Positions 23,270 through 33,287 of a stretch of DNA of 64,000 bases are shown one piece after another (within the stretch, counting starts at the first letter, position 1; each line of letters begins with the position of its first letter). A program made the position numbers and the translations under genes. The notes below the pieces were generated by a model. It searched no databases and was not told where the DNA came from. It saw only the letters and a list, made by a program, of their open reading frames with translations. The stretch spans positions 1,538,626 through 1,602,625 of the forward strand of contig OX637623.1 in assembly GCA_951802195.1 (NCBI GenBank). Direction: 5' to 3'. Source of the stretch: Tausonia pullulans (taxonomy: Eukaryota; Basidiomycota; Tremellomycetes; Cystofilobasidiales; Mrakiaceae).

Positions 23270-23649
23270 TGTCAGGATCTAGAGAGTCTCCCGGATTTGC
23301 GGATCTCCCAGATTTACCATCTCGGTCCTGCTCCTGGCCAACTCGGTGTCTGTGTAAATTCCTCCCTGATCACTCAGCATTTCCGTTTTTTCGGTCCTTA
23401 ATTTATCTCGTCAGCCATACATTCCTTTTTCTGTGGTCCTTCCCATCCACCTTGTTCTCGCTCCCTTCCATAAAGCGCGCAGTTTATCGTACCCTCTGTT
23501 CTGCACTCCGACTATCATTGGATTCGACAAATTTGCCTAAGACCTCGAATCGAGCCTGTGTTACTGCTAGCACTTCAGTCTACTACACCACCTAGGTTCC
23601 TCTTCTCATCCATCCTCCTCTGCCCTTGACCCTTGGGCCAAACCTAACA
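23270..23649 (+). repeat. LTR, subfamily with CTCCTGGCCAACTCGG block
   Basis: Starts TGTCAGGATC and ends CTTGGGCCAAACCTAACA. Carries CCATAAAGCGC and the CACTCCGACTATC start-region motif. No matching target duplication is visible. The 5' part closely matches the truncated LTR at 31543-31721. It ends 34 bp from the stop of the aldo/keto reductase. Confidence 0.83.
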
Positions 23650-23682
23650 ATACCCGTCCTCGGCGACTGCAGCTTAATCAAA

Positions 23683-25185
23683 TTATTCTTTTACGGGCCG
23701 GATGGCCTGTTCGGCCTTGACCCACTGAAGGAGGGCAGAAGCGTTGATGAGCATGTTCTCGGTCTTGCCTGTTATGCGCGAGTCTTGCCCAAACGTGTTG
23801 AAAGGGAAGCCGAAATCGAAGGGGTAGATGTTTTCGAGGGCAGCCATCTGTTCGCCGGTCAGGTCATGTTTGAGGGCGTTAATGTTGTCGTGCAGGTGGT
23901 TGATCTTGCGTCCACCGACTGTCAATGCGAAGACATGGTTAGTCAAAACTTCATTTGTCACGACCAAGCGGGGAGTGCACACACTGATTGGGAATACGTA
24001 AGGATATTTGAGCAGAGCCCAAGCGATGGCGACTGAGGTAACGGTTGCGCCGTCTCCGATCTCCTTTGCAATGTCTTCCAGCGCGTGTGACATCTTGAGG
24101 TCCTTCTCGCTCAACTCGCCAGCGCCGCCTCGGAATCGATCGCCTTTACTGACTCGCTCGTCGATTTGAGCCTGCGACATCCACTTGCCCTGACCGATGA
24201 CTCCCCAAGGCGCGATCCCCATGCCCTCCTTGAGGCACATGGCTGGAGAAAGAAGAGGAAAAAAAGCGTGCGAACACGAGAGTGCATCATCAGGACACCC
24301 TCCTTACTGATAAAGAGACTGTCGGTCACTCACGAATGATTTCGCGCTCAAGATCACGAACACTCAAGTTCCATTTCCCCTGGTAGAGGACAAACGGCGA
24401 AAGCGAATTCTGCCTCGCGAAGCAGTTGGCCTCTGCAGCAATCTGCGAACACATGGCGATCAGCCTGCGAGTGTTCGGAGGCGAACCAAGGGGCATGGCT
24501 TACCCAAGCAGGAGTGTCGGACACCGCTGGGTACAAGATTTCGCCCTTCATGACGTGCTTGTGCAGTCCGCGCATGACCTCCTCGACTGAAGTTGTGTAC
24601 TCCCTGTAGCAAATAAACCGACAAGGGCGAGATCAGTAGTCCGTCACATCAACGCCCCCGCAGAAACCCGTCATCTGCACACACCAGAAGTGGACATAGA
24701 AGACGTCGATGTAATCAGTGCGTAGTCTCTTGAGGCTCTCGCGGACGCCGAGAGCCATGCTCTTGAGGTGATTGCCCATCGAGTTGATCTCCTTATCTGG
24801 ACCGTCGTTGAAGCCCGAGTACTTGGTCGCGAGGACAATCTTGTCCCGATTTCCCCTTTGTTGCATCCACTCGCCCACCCACTCTTCACTCTCCCCTTCG
24901 TGGTAAAGGTTGGCAACATCGATGAAGTTGCCTCCAGCTTCGAAGAAAGCGTCGAGAAGGGCAAATCCCTCTTCCTTTGTGATCTCACCGGTGTTGCCTG
25001 GAAAAAGACCAAGATCGATGTCAGTCAGTCGAGACGGAAACAGCAGTCAGTTTATGTTGCTCACCTGCCCATTTCCTTCCAAGGGACATGCCGCCCAGGC
25101 ACAAAGGGGAGACCCTAATTCCAGCGGTGGGAGAGAGGAGTCGACGATAGCCGAGGGGAGTCTTGGGAAGGGCAGCCTGTTGCAT
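23683..25185 (-). CDS. Aldo/keto reductase, aryl-alcohol dehydrogenase type
   Basis: NADPH-dependent reduction of aldehydes such as aryl aldehydes in the cytosol (TIM barrel). ATG at 25185 gives [20 protein letters not shown], and then [12 protein letters not shown]. Later exons carry the catalytic tetrad segments: [20 protein letters not shown] (Asp and Tyr), [11 protein letters not shown] (Lys) and [12 protein letters not shown] (His). [15 protein letters not shown] and [20 protein letters not shown] follow, then [14 protein letters not shown]. The C-terminal cofactor-binding part reads [19 protein letters not shown] and [20 protein letters not shown]. Stop at 23683. At least four short introns. 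Its 3' end touches an LTR (23270-23649). Confidence 0.87.
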
Positions 25186-26188
25186 CGTTGACCGAATCGA
25201 GCGGAGGTATTTCGTAGTGTATTGGAAGATGTTGGTTTGCAAGGAGGGAAGAGGTCGCTTTCAGCAGCCGTGAACACTATTTAACGTGTTCGAGGACGTC
25301 CGGAGGGGTGGAGGAGTGAAGGGTGGAGAGGTGGAGAGGTGGAGGAGTGGAGGAGTGAAGGGTGGAGGGATGACGACATCCGTCAGGGTGGAGTAAAGTG
25401 GAAACTCCGCCTCTTCGACTGCAGCAGTAGAATTGAGCATACTCGTGTATTCGGAGCTGTTCTCCGTCCCTATTCATGCAATCACATCCCTATTACCCTC
25501 TCGACTTGCGTTTAATGTCCCAGCGGCGAAGATATGGCTCGAGTGAACCTTCCAGTGAAGACTGCAGATATCGAGGTTGCCGCGAACGAAGAATTATCCT
25601 GATTCGCCTTCAATCTGACCTCGGCATTCTTGCAGCGGCGGAGCCCCGAGTCTTCGACGGTCTTCCAGTCTGATCAGGCTGTGTAGGGTGGTCTTCAATG
25701 ATGGGCTTATGTTCCTTCATTCTTCCGCTTAAGGGACTGGAAGCGGCAAGACAGCGGAAGAATGAAGGCAGGGCAGAGTAAGCACTTGGACGACAAGCAC
25801 TAGACTGCTACTCCTCGCCAGAGGCCCTTTGTGGATTGTGGTATTCACCACAAGGCGAAATTTGGAGGATACAAATGGACCAAATCCGCTGGGGAGGGGA
25901 AGACATCAAGTGCAGGGCAACATGGAGTCATGGGCTACTCGCTTATCGCACGGTCGACACCTGAACATGCGACTCACTCCTCAAGGCAGAACGAGGAGAT
26001 ACGAAGCGAAGGGCGCTACCAGTTTTACCGATGCAAGGTCCACTGGCACTATGTTGATAGCGGCCCAACACAGTCAGCCTTTAGGACCACCAATCAAAAC
26101 TTAGTACGATTCGATGGAATGAAAACGAACCCAGAGGTCACGTTGACCTTCTCCTCTAGTCATCTGTGTGATAATCCCTTGCGCTTTA
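25186..26188. other. Gap upstream of the aldo/keto reductase
   Basis: Includes the reductase promoter and a purine-rich minisatellite (25301-25371). Frames from 25476 to 26150 have no recognisable family or splice pattern. Confidence 0.4.
25301..25371 (+). repeat. GGTGGAG-type minisatellite
   Basis: Imperfect tandem GGTGGAG/AGTGGAGG/AGTGAAGG units over about 70 bp, strictly purine plus T on the plus strand. Confidence 0.7.
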
Positions 26189-26547
26189 TGTCAGGTTTTC
26201 ACTTCTTTACCACATAGGCTCTGCGCCTATGTGGCTGCAGAATCTCGCGGACCCGCCACCTCGGCTCCGCGTCTGTGTAGCATCGCCCTTAGTTGCTCAG
26301 CTTCCATATTTTTAGCCTCTCTTCAGCCACACTGTCACACACTCTTTGTTTTCTTACTCTTAGCCCATAAGACGCTCACTTCATCGTACCTTTTGTTCTA
26401 CACTCTGACTAGCATTTGGATTCGACAAACCTGCCCAAAACCTCGAAGCGAGCCTGTGTCACTGCTAGCACTTCAGTCTACTACACCACCTAGGTTCCTC
26501 TCCTCATCCATCCTCCTCAGCCCTTGACGCTTGGGCCAATCCTAACA
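26189..26547 (+). repeat. Solo LTR with near-perfect target duplication
   Basis: 359 bp, TGTCAGGTTTTC...GGGCCAATCCTAACA, the same length and landmarks as the LTRs of the intact element. Flanks are CTTTA (26184-26188) and TTTTA (26548-26552), a 5-bp duplication with one mismatch. Confidence 0.85.
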
Positions 26548-26990
26548 TTTTAGCAAAGGCATCGCCCCAGGTGACACGGCCATTAGCGATAGGCGAGATG
26601 AAGTTAGCAGGGGTGCCGGCCCCCCGGTGGAGGTCGACGACGCCGGAATGCAAGGACGATGAGTTGCCGGCGTTGGTCTACCGTTCGAAGATGTTGCGCT
26701 GGGGTTAGTACGGACTGCGAGCGGCTTCTGCCGACTGAAATAGGATAATTGACTAGTCGACGAGAAGGAGGGGGAGAAGATCATGTAATGCAGAGGGGCG
26801 TGAAGGAAGGGGGAGAGTAGTAGCGAGAAAGGAGATGTGACGTTTGAGTTAAAAAGCAACCGAGAGTAGACCTGTCTTTTTGAGGCGCGCATTCGGTCGC
26901 GATTTCACCGACGCTGTTTACTTTAAGGAACGACTCAACATTTTATTTCTGCCTCATTTTTCTTCTTCTTTTTTTGTCGGTACTCGGATC
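26548..26990. other. Unassigned sequence next to an LTR
   Basis: On minus, 26550-26690 has a protein-like stretch (GVVDLHRGAGTPANFISPIA, then VTWGDAFAK) that runs straight into the LTR boundary and is preceded by a stop. It may be a gene remnant cut by the insertion; I do not recognise the family. Confidence 0.3.
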
Positions 26991-27804
26991 AAGGAAGGAT
27001 CGATGGAGAGTTGCAGGAAGGGGGCGTGCAGAGATGGGGTAAACAGTGCGCAGGCCAAATATGACCCGGGTCCCTCACCGGGAATTTTGCCTGCACTGCT
27101 CTAGATTTAAATTGATGAGACAACAAAAGTATGAAGACTGTCAAGCAACTCCATCAGAAGCAGGTAGAGCAGGGCTGGCTAATGGCTGAGATCGTCACCT
27201 TCTTAGCTCCATTCAAGCGAAACCCCACCAGATGCGCAGGTGTGAGAGAGGCTGAGAGCTAAAACGACAGTTTCGGACCTCGGGCCGGCATTTTTGACCG
27301 CGGCACCTGTGCAAACCCCGGCGCCAGGCAGGCTGGACAAAAGTCACATCAGTAGACGGTCCTGAAATTCGCCGAGCTGGTCAGATGGCGAGCTCGAGTT
27401 GTTGTCGTTAGGGCAGCGAGAGCAAGTTCTCTTTCGCAGGTCCTCAAACCAAGGAAGGACTGATGAAAAAACTGGAAGAGGGTGGCGCGCAGAGATGAGG
27501 GCATCAGAGTGGACAGGGCAAACACAATCTGGATCCCTCGCCAGAGATGTGGTCTGCGCGTCTTTCCATGACTACTGAAGTCGATGAGATTACAACAATT
27601 CTATCTTTGTCCGAGGAAAACTTCGTCAGATGAGTAGGTGGTCGAGACGACCGAGGCTGATACGCCAGGTTCGGACCTTAGGCCGGTGATTTTCCACTAC
27701 GGCATCAGTTGCAAACGACGCTCGGAAAACTGGACAAAGCCTCATCAGTAGATAGTTCTGAAATTCGCCGAGGTGGTAAGATGACAAATCCAAGTTGTTC
27801 GGCT
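26991..27804 (+). repeat. Two diverged direct repeats of about 350-420 bp
   Basis: Copy 1 is about 26991-27412 and copy 2 about 27451-27804. Shared blocks occur in the same order: AAGGAAGGA(T/C), TGCAGAGATG/CGCAGAGATG, GTCCCTCACCG/ATCCCTCGCCAG, TTCGGACCT(C/T)GGGCCGG-like, GACAAA(A/G), CATCAGTAGA(C/T)(G/A)GT, CTGAAATTCGCCGAG. The copies differ by many substitutions and indels and have no open frame. Confidence 0.75.
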
Positions 27805-28476
27805 GGCTTCCCGGAGAGTCCCAACAGGTGTTGGGGAGCGAGTGATATGGGCAATGTGAAAAAGCTGGCCGGAGAGGGGTATCGATGCCAGTTGTCCCAC
27901 CAATGACTTAAAATTTGGAGAGCCGAAAGATCAGGGGTGGTACGCGCGCACTGAATCCTTTCGCCACGCTCACCCTTCGAGGTTAGGCTGGGTGGCATAA
28001 CCTTACCTGCCCTTCTCTGCAAGTACAGCACTAAAACAGGGGGAGATGCACAGGGCCTTTCTATTCAAAGAATGGTTATAATCAGCTACCTACAGCGGTG
28101 TCTGGATATCGCCGACTCGCCACCTCGGCTCTGCACCACCTGGCCATTGCTTCTCTGTGTCCATCGTGGGTATTTGGAAGGCGTCCGTCAACTCCCACCC
28201 ATCCCCCCGCCTTGTAAAACGAGGACCCCGACATCAAGACTCGGACCTCGCCTTGCCCCTCTCTGTCCCCTTTCTGCCCCTCATTAGTACGAGAAGCGTC
28301 CCACATTCTCTTCTCCTCCAACACCATCTTGCCCCTCACTTGCCCCACCAGCAGCCCCACCGCATCCTCTCCCTCGCCTTCCCTCACGTCTTTCGCTTCG
28401 AGTCTACGTATCCCGTGGAGGCAAACCACACATCAACTCTCCTAGCACCCCTACCACACTTCTTTACCGCTTAACA
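27805..28476. other. Promoter region of the hexose transporter
   Basis: No gene. From 28240 to the start codon the plus strand is very C/T-rich, typical of a strong fungal promoter and 5' UTR. A short GACTCGCCACCTCGGCTCTGC at about 28109 resembles the 5' part of the local LTRs, possibly a relic. Confidence 0.45.
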
Positions 28477-31209
28477 ATGGTCAGTCCAGAAGCTTCTTCT
28501 CATAGCCTGGCGCGCTCCTTTCTCAGGAGCATAAAAGCTAAACAGCCTTCTTGCTCAATTCCCCCCTCCCCCCCTTCTTGCCAATCCGGGTCCACTTGTC
28601 ACGATCTTTGTTCTTGCTCTCTGCCTTCTCTTTCCGCCACTTTGCCACTCCTCACTCCCATTGAAACTTCAGGCTGGCGGACCCGGAGGAACCGGAACTG
28701 GAGTCAACTCCTCTTCCATGACCATGACCATTCTCCTCGCGGCATTCGCTGCTTTCGGAGGTGCGTCTCTATTTCTCTGTGCTGAGCTGGTCAGCCCTTG
28801 TACTGTGAACAAGTCGTTAGAGCTGGCGGGGGCGGACACGCGCGCACATACGCGGCCGCGCCGCACCGTCATCCCTGTCCTTGTCGTTCTTGTCCGCGCT
28901 CGCGGCAGATCGCCTTCAAGAATCAATCCATCAGCTCATGACCCGCTCGTCTCTCCTTGGTTCGCTCCCTTCATTCCTCTTCCGTTCACTACCCTTCCTG
29001 CCCGCAACCTTGCATCGTCTCTATCCTCCATTATCAGGTGTCCTCTACGGATACGACACTGTGCGTAAACGTTTAAACCAAGTTTGTTTGTGGTTCTTTC
29101 TGCGCGGTCTCCTGACTTCCGTCTCTCGTTATCTTTCGTCTCCTTAGGGAACCATTTCCGGTCTGATCGAAATGGAGCCTGTGAGCATCATTCCACTCCG
29201 TCTCCCATCATCTCATGTGGGTCATTGCTGAGGCCACATCTTTCGGAATCTCAGTGGCTTCAGCAGTTCGGAACCTACGGAGTCGGACCCAGTGGTGCGG
29301 AGGAGTACTACCTCCCCACCAAGGACTCTTCCCTTGTCGTCTCTATTCTCAGTGCCGGTCCGTTCCATTTCCTGTAACCTTGCTCGTCTTACAATCGTCT
29401 ATCCTGACACTGAAATGCCCATTAGGTACCTTCTTCGGAGCTCTCCTCGCTTATCCGGTCGGAGACTTCCTTGGACGCAAGTACGGTATCATGGCCGCCT
29501 GCGCCGTCTTCTGCGTCGGCGTCGGCATGCAGCTCGACACCACCTTCGGTGTCTTTGTCGCCGGACGTGTCATCGCCGGACTCGGTGTCGGAATCGTCTC
29601 CTGCCTGGTTCCGATGTACCAGTCCGAGTGCTCGCCCAAGCAGTACCGTGGTGCCATCGTCGGTCTCTATCAGTGGGCCATCACTATCGGTCTTCTCCTT
29701 GCCGCCATCGTTAACAACTCTATGAGTTCGAAGACCAACAACACCGGATGGCGCACCGTTATTGCCATTCAGTTCGCTTGGGCTGCCATACTCTCTGGTG
29801 GCATGTTCTTCCTCCCTGAGTCGCCCCGCTACCTTCTCCTCAAGGGCAAGGACGTCCAGGCCCGCAGAGCGCTTGGCATCCTTACACGCCGCCCGGGTGG
29901 CGTGAGTCTTGAAACTTGGCCTTCTTGTGCATTGCGTGACTCATAAAAACCCCTCTATTCTTGCCAGTCTCCCGAGGTCGACCAGGAGTGCCTCGACATT
30001 ACCATGGCTCTCCAGGCTGAGCTCGCCCTTGGCAAGACCTCGTACATCGACTGCTTCAGGTCTGGCGAGGCTCGCAACTCGCTCCGCATGTGGACCGGTC
30101 TCCTCATTCAAGGATGGCAGCAGCTCACCGGAATCAACTTCATCTTCTGTCCGTCCCTTCTGTTCGCCGTATCTACTTGCCATCCTACTTTGCTGACTCC
30201 TCGCCTACAGACTACGGAACCACCTTTTTTAAGTCGTCCGGAATCTCCAATGCTTTCGTTATCACCATCAGTGCGTCTCATCCCATTTGGGTTGCCCTTT
30301 CCGTCTCGCAAGCTCGTTTCTGATCGTATTCTCGTACTTCCTCAAGTCACTAACGTCGTCAACGTCGTTATGACCATCCCCGGAATCCTTGTCATTGACA
30401 AGTTCGGTCGCCGTAACATGCTCCTCTTTGGGTACGTATGACTCCACTACTTTTGACTCCACTACTTTTGACAATGCCGACCTTGTTCTGACGTTCCTAC
30501 CGCCCTTCGAAATCCAACAGAGCCGCGGTCATGTGCGTCTGCGAGCTTATTGTTGCCGTCGTCGGAGTCACTGTCGGCCAGGTCCCCGACACCACGGATG
30601 TGGCAGCCGCCACCGCCGCCGGTCTCATCGACCTCACCGCCCAGCGTGTCCTCATCGCCTTCGTCTGCATCTACATCGCCGCCTTTGCCTCTACCTGGGG
30701 ACCTCTCGCCTGGGTTGTCACCGGAGAGATCTTCCCTCTTGCCATCCGTGCCAAGGCGATGTCGATGTCGACGGCCTCGAACTGGCTCTGGAACTTTGGC
30801 ATCGGATACGCCACCCCTTACCTTGTCAACAAAACGACGACTGGCCCCAACGGAGTCAAGGCCGCCGGCCTCAGAGTCAAGGTCTTCTTCATCTGGGCTG
30901 GAACTTGCCTCGGATGCCTTCTTTTCACCTAGTGCGTTTGCTTCTCTTCTCTCCTCTGCTGCTTGCCACTATCTGACCTGAGCCTCCCTCAACTCCAGCT
31001 TCTTTATTCCGGAGACCAAGGGTCTCTCCCTCGAGCAGGTCGACCTCCTTTACCGCGAGTCGACCATCATCAAGTCCAACGCCTACCGCCGTGAGATGCT
31101 CGCTCGCGACGAGACTTTCATCCATCGCCAGGGCACTGTCAAGCACAGCGAGAAGCACGAGTTCGTCGAGGACACCAAGGTTCATTGCGACACCCCTTCT
31201 CCAGTTTAA
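28477..31209 (+). CDS. MFS hexose transporter, sugar porter family
   Basis: Plasma-membrane uptake of hexoses by a 12-TM sugar porter. Exon 1 is the bare ATG (28477-28479) at a GTCAGT donor; after CTTCAG at 28672 the frame continues AGGPGGTGTGVNSSSMTMTI and LLAAFAAFGG. Next exons give VLYGYDTGTISGLIEM and WLQQFGTYGV. Family motifs: YPVGDFLGRKYGIMAACAVF (G-R-K loop), VAGRVIAGLGVGIVSCLVPM, then YQSECSPKQYRG, FLPESPRYLLLKGKD (PESPR), LIQGWQQLTGINFIFY (QQ-x3-N), IDKFGRRNMLLFG, WVVTGEIFPLAIRAKAMS and FIPETKGLSLEQVD (PETKG). Stop at 31209 after a charged tail. About eight introns. The alternative start is the internal MTMTI. Confidence 0.92.
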
Positions 31210-31542
31210 GAGTGACCACTCTTTTGCGACTACTTTCGACTTTGCCTTTGTGCTCTCCTCGTATCCCCCTCTCTTCCCCCTGTTTCTTTTGTTTCTCTTG
31301 TAAATTTCCGTCCGTCTCCTGCCGTGTGAGCCAGGTTTTTGCCCAATTAATCCGAGACCCATCGTCCAACATGTTTGGAAAACGAGCTGGTCAACTTGAG
31401 CTGGTACATTGCCATTAGCATGTTTCTTTGGCGCCGATCTGCATGATCTTGCTAATGTGGATATTGTCGATGAATTTTAATGCGAATTTACACCTGTTGG
31501 CAGGCTTGAATTAGATATTTTCAGACTCTTCTGCAATGGGGA

Positions 31543-31721
31543 TGTCAGGATCTTCCGGATCTCCTGATTTACCATCTCTGTCCTGCTCCTGGCCAACTCG
31601 GTGTCTGTGTAAATTCCTCCCTGATCACTCAGCATTTTCGTTCCTTCGTTCCTTAATTTATCTCATCAGCCATACATTCCTTTCTCTGAGATCCTTCCCA
31701 TCCACCTTGTTCTCGCTCCCT
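31543..31721 (+). repeat. Truncated LTR, 5' part only
   Basis: TGTCAGGATCTTCCGG through TTCTCGCTCCCT matches the first half of the LTR at 23270-23649 and then breaks where the next LTR starts at 31722. The missing 3' half is not found at the far end of the composite element, so a further rearrangement or deletion is implied. Confidence 0.75.
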
Positions 31722-32138
31722 TGTCAGGATCTCGCGGACTTGCCACGTCAGCTCTGCGCTTGCCCTTCCCTTGCTTGCTCCACATTCCCTCATCTTGGAC
31801 CATTCTTTCGCCACATTGGCTCACGCTCCTTGTCTCATTGCGCTTTCTTCTCTTTTATTTCATCATCTGCCCTACACTCTTTGCGTTCTCGCACTTCTCA
31901 TCCCCTCCCTTGTTCTTACCCCTGGTCTATAAAACGCTCATTTCATCGTAGTTTTGTTCTGCACTCTGACTATCATTTGTACACGACAAACTTGCCCAAG
32001 ACCCTTAAGCGAGCCTGTGTTACCTCCATCACTACAGTTCCATCTCATCACCCGCCTTTGTTCTCAGTACACTTCGTCACCGACGTCCCTCTCCTCGCCC
32101 AATCTTCTCTGCCATCGACCCTTGGGCCAATCCTAACA
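31722..32138 (+). repeat. LTR at the left end of copy A
   Basis: 417 bp, TGTCAGGATCTCGCGG...GGGCCAATCCTAACA. It has a canonical TATAAAA (about 31928) some 35 bp before GCACTCTGACTATC, so transcription probably begins near that motif. AGTCAGAGTCACC directly follows the LTR, as in copy B. Confidence 0.85.
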
Positions 32139-32207
32139 TCAGTCAGAGTCACCCTCCGTCACCCGCTCGCTTATCGCAACCCAAACATCAACACCGCCCT
32201 GTTCAAC

Positions 32208-32925
32208 ATGGACAATCCTGACGCCTCTCCGCCAGTCCCTCAAACTGCCACCGAGTTTGCCCTCGCAAGCCAGGTTGAACAACTATGGTCCGCTTTCCAA
32301 GCTTTCCAACAGCAACAGCAACAGCAACAGCAACAACAACAGTCATCGATTATCGCCCCGCACCCCAACGTCAAGGAATACCACGGCCCTACTCCCCCCA
32401 CCTTCAGCGGCAAGAGATCGGACTCGGAAACCTTCGTCCTCAAGCTCGACAACGTCTTCAGCCTACAATCCGTGTCCCACGGAACCGAAGAAAAGAAATT
32501 CAGTATGCAATCTCGCTCCTCACGGATGACGCCTTCAATTGGATCCGCCCTCACCTCCTCACCGACATCTCCGACCGCCTTGACTGGTTCGCCACCTGGC
32601 CACAATTCAAGGCTCGCCTGCTCAAGGACTTCGGAGACATCGATCGCATCGAAACCGCTCGTCGTGCCCTCAAGGATCTTCGCCAAACAACCTCGGCCTC
32701 CAACTACGCCTTCGAATACAAACGCCACATGTTCATCCTCGACTTTGGCGATCAGTACCATCGTTTCAACTTCTTCGACGGTCTCAAGCTTGATGTCAAA
32801 GAACGCATCGTCCGTGCTCAGAATTATGACAACCTCGACGACCTCATCGATGCCGCCATCAAGTGGGACAACGCCCTCGTTGATTTCCGTCACGCCCATG
32901 CACCCCGCAACGTCAACCGCCCTAC
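32208..32925 (+). pseudogene. gag, 5' part of copy A, frameshifted
   Basis: ATG at 32208 gives MDNPDASPPVPQTATEFALA, a run of about 12 Gln (CAACAG repeats), then the capsid region HPNVKEYHGPTPPTFSGKRS. A one-base deletion near 32500 (compared with copy B) moves the frame; the rest (SLLTDDAFNWIRPHLLTDIS, FNFFDGLKLDVKERIVRAQN) continues in another frame to HAPRNVNRPT at the LTR junction. Confidence 0.85.
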
Positions 32926-33287
32926 TGTTAGGATTGGCCCAAGGGTCAAGGGCGGAGGAGGATGAGTGAGGGGAGGGGCGTCGATGGAACAGTAGACTGA
33001 AGAGCTGGTAGTGACACAGGCTCGTTTGGGGTCTTGGGCAGGTTTATCGTATCCAAATGATAGTCAGAGTGTAGAACAAAGGGTACGATGAACTAAGCGT
33101 CTTATGGAATAAAGGGAAATAAACAAAGAGTGTGGGACAGTGTGGCTGAAGAGAGGCTAAGAATATGGAAGCTGAGCAATTAAGGGGGATCGATGTACGC
33201 AAGCGCGGAGCCAAGGTGGCGGGTCCGCGAGAACCTGACAGCAACATAGGCGCGGAGCCCATGTGATAAATCTGTGAGATCCTGACA
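32926..33287 (-). repeat. LTR at the left inversion breakpoint of copy A
   Basis: 362 bp. Its 5' neighbour (in element sense) is the polypurine-like GCCGGGGGCTCC (33288-33299), as for a genuine 3' LTR. Its other end abuts gag at CCTAC. It is the same length as the LTR at 37702-38063 and nearly identical to it except one block of about 35 bp. Confidence 0.88.

Noticed and set aside
28090-28330. Possible further LTR upstream of the hexose transporter
   Set aside because: Only about 20 bp resembles the LTR 5' part; no termini or internal landmarks.
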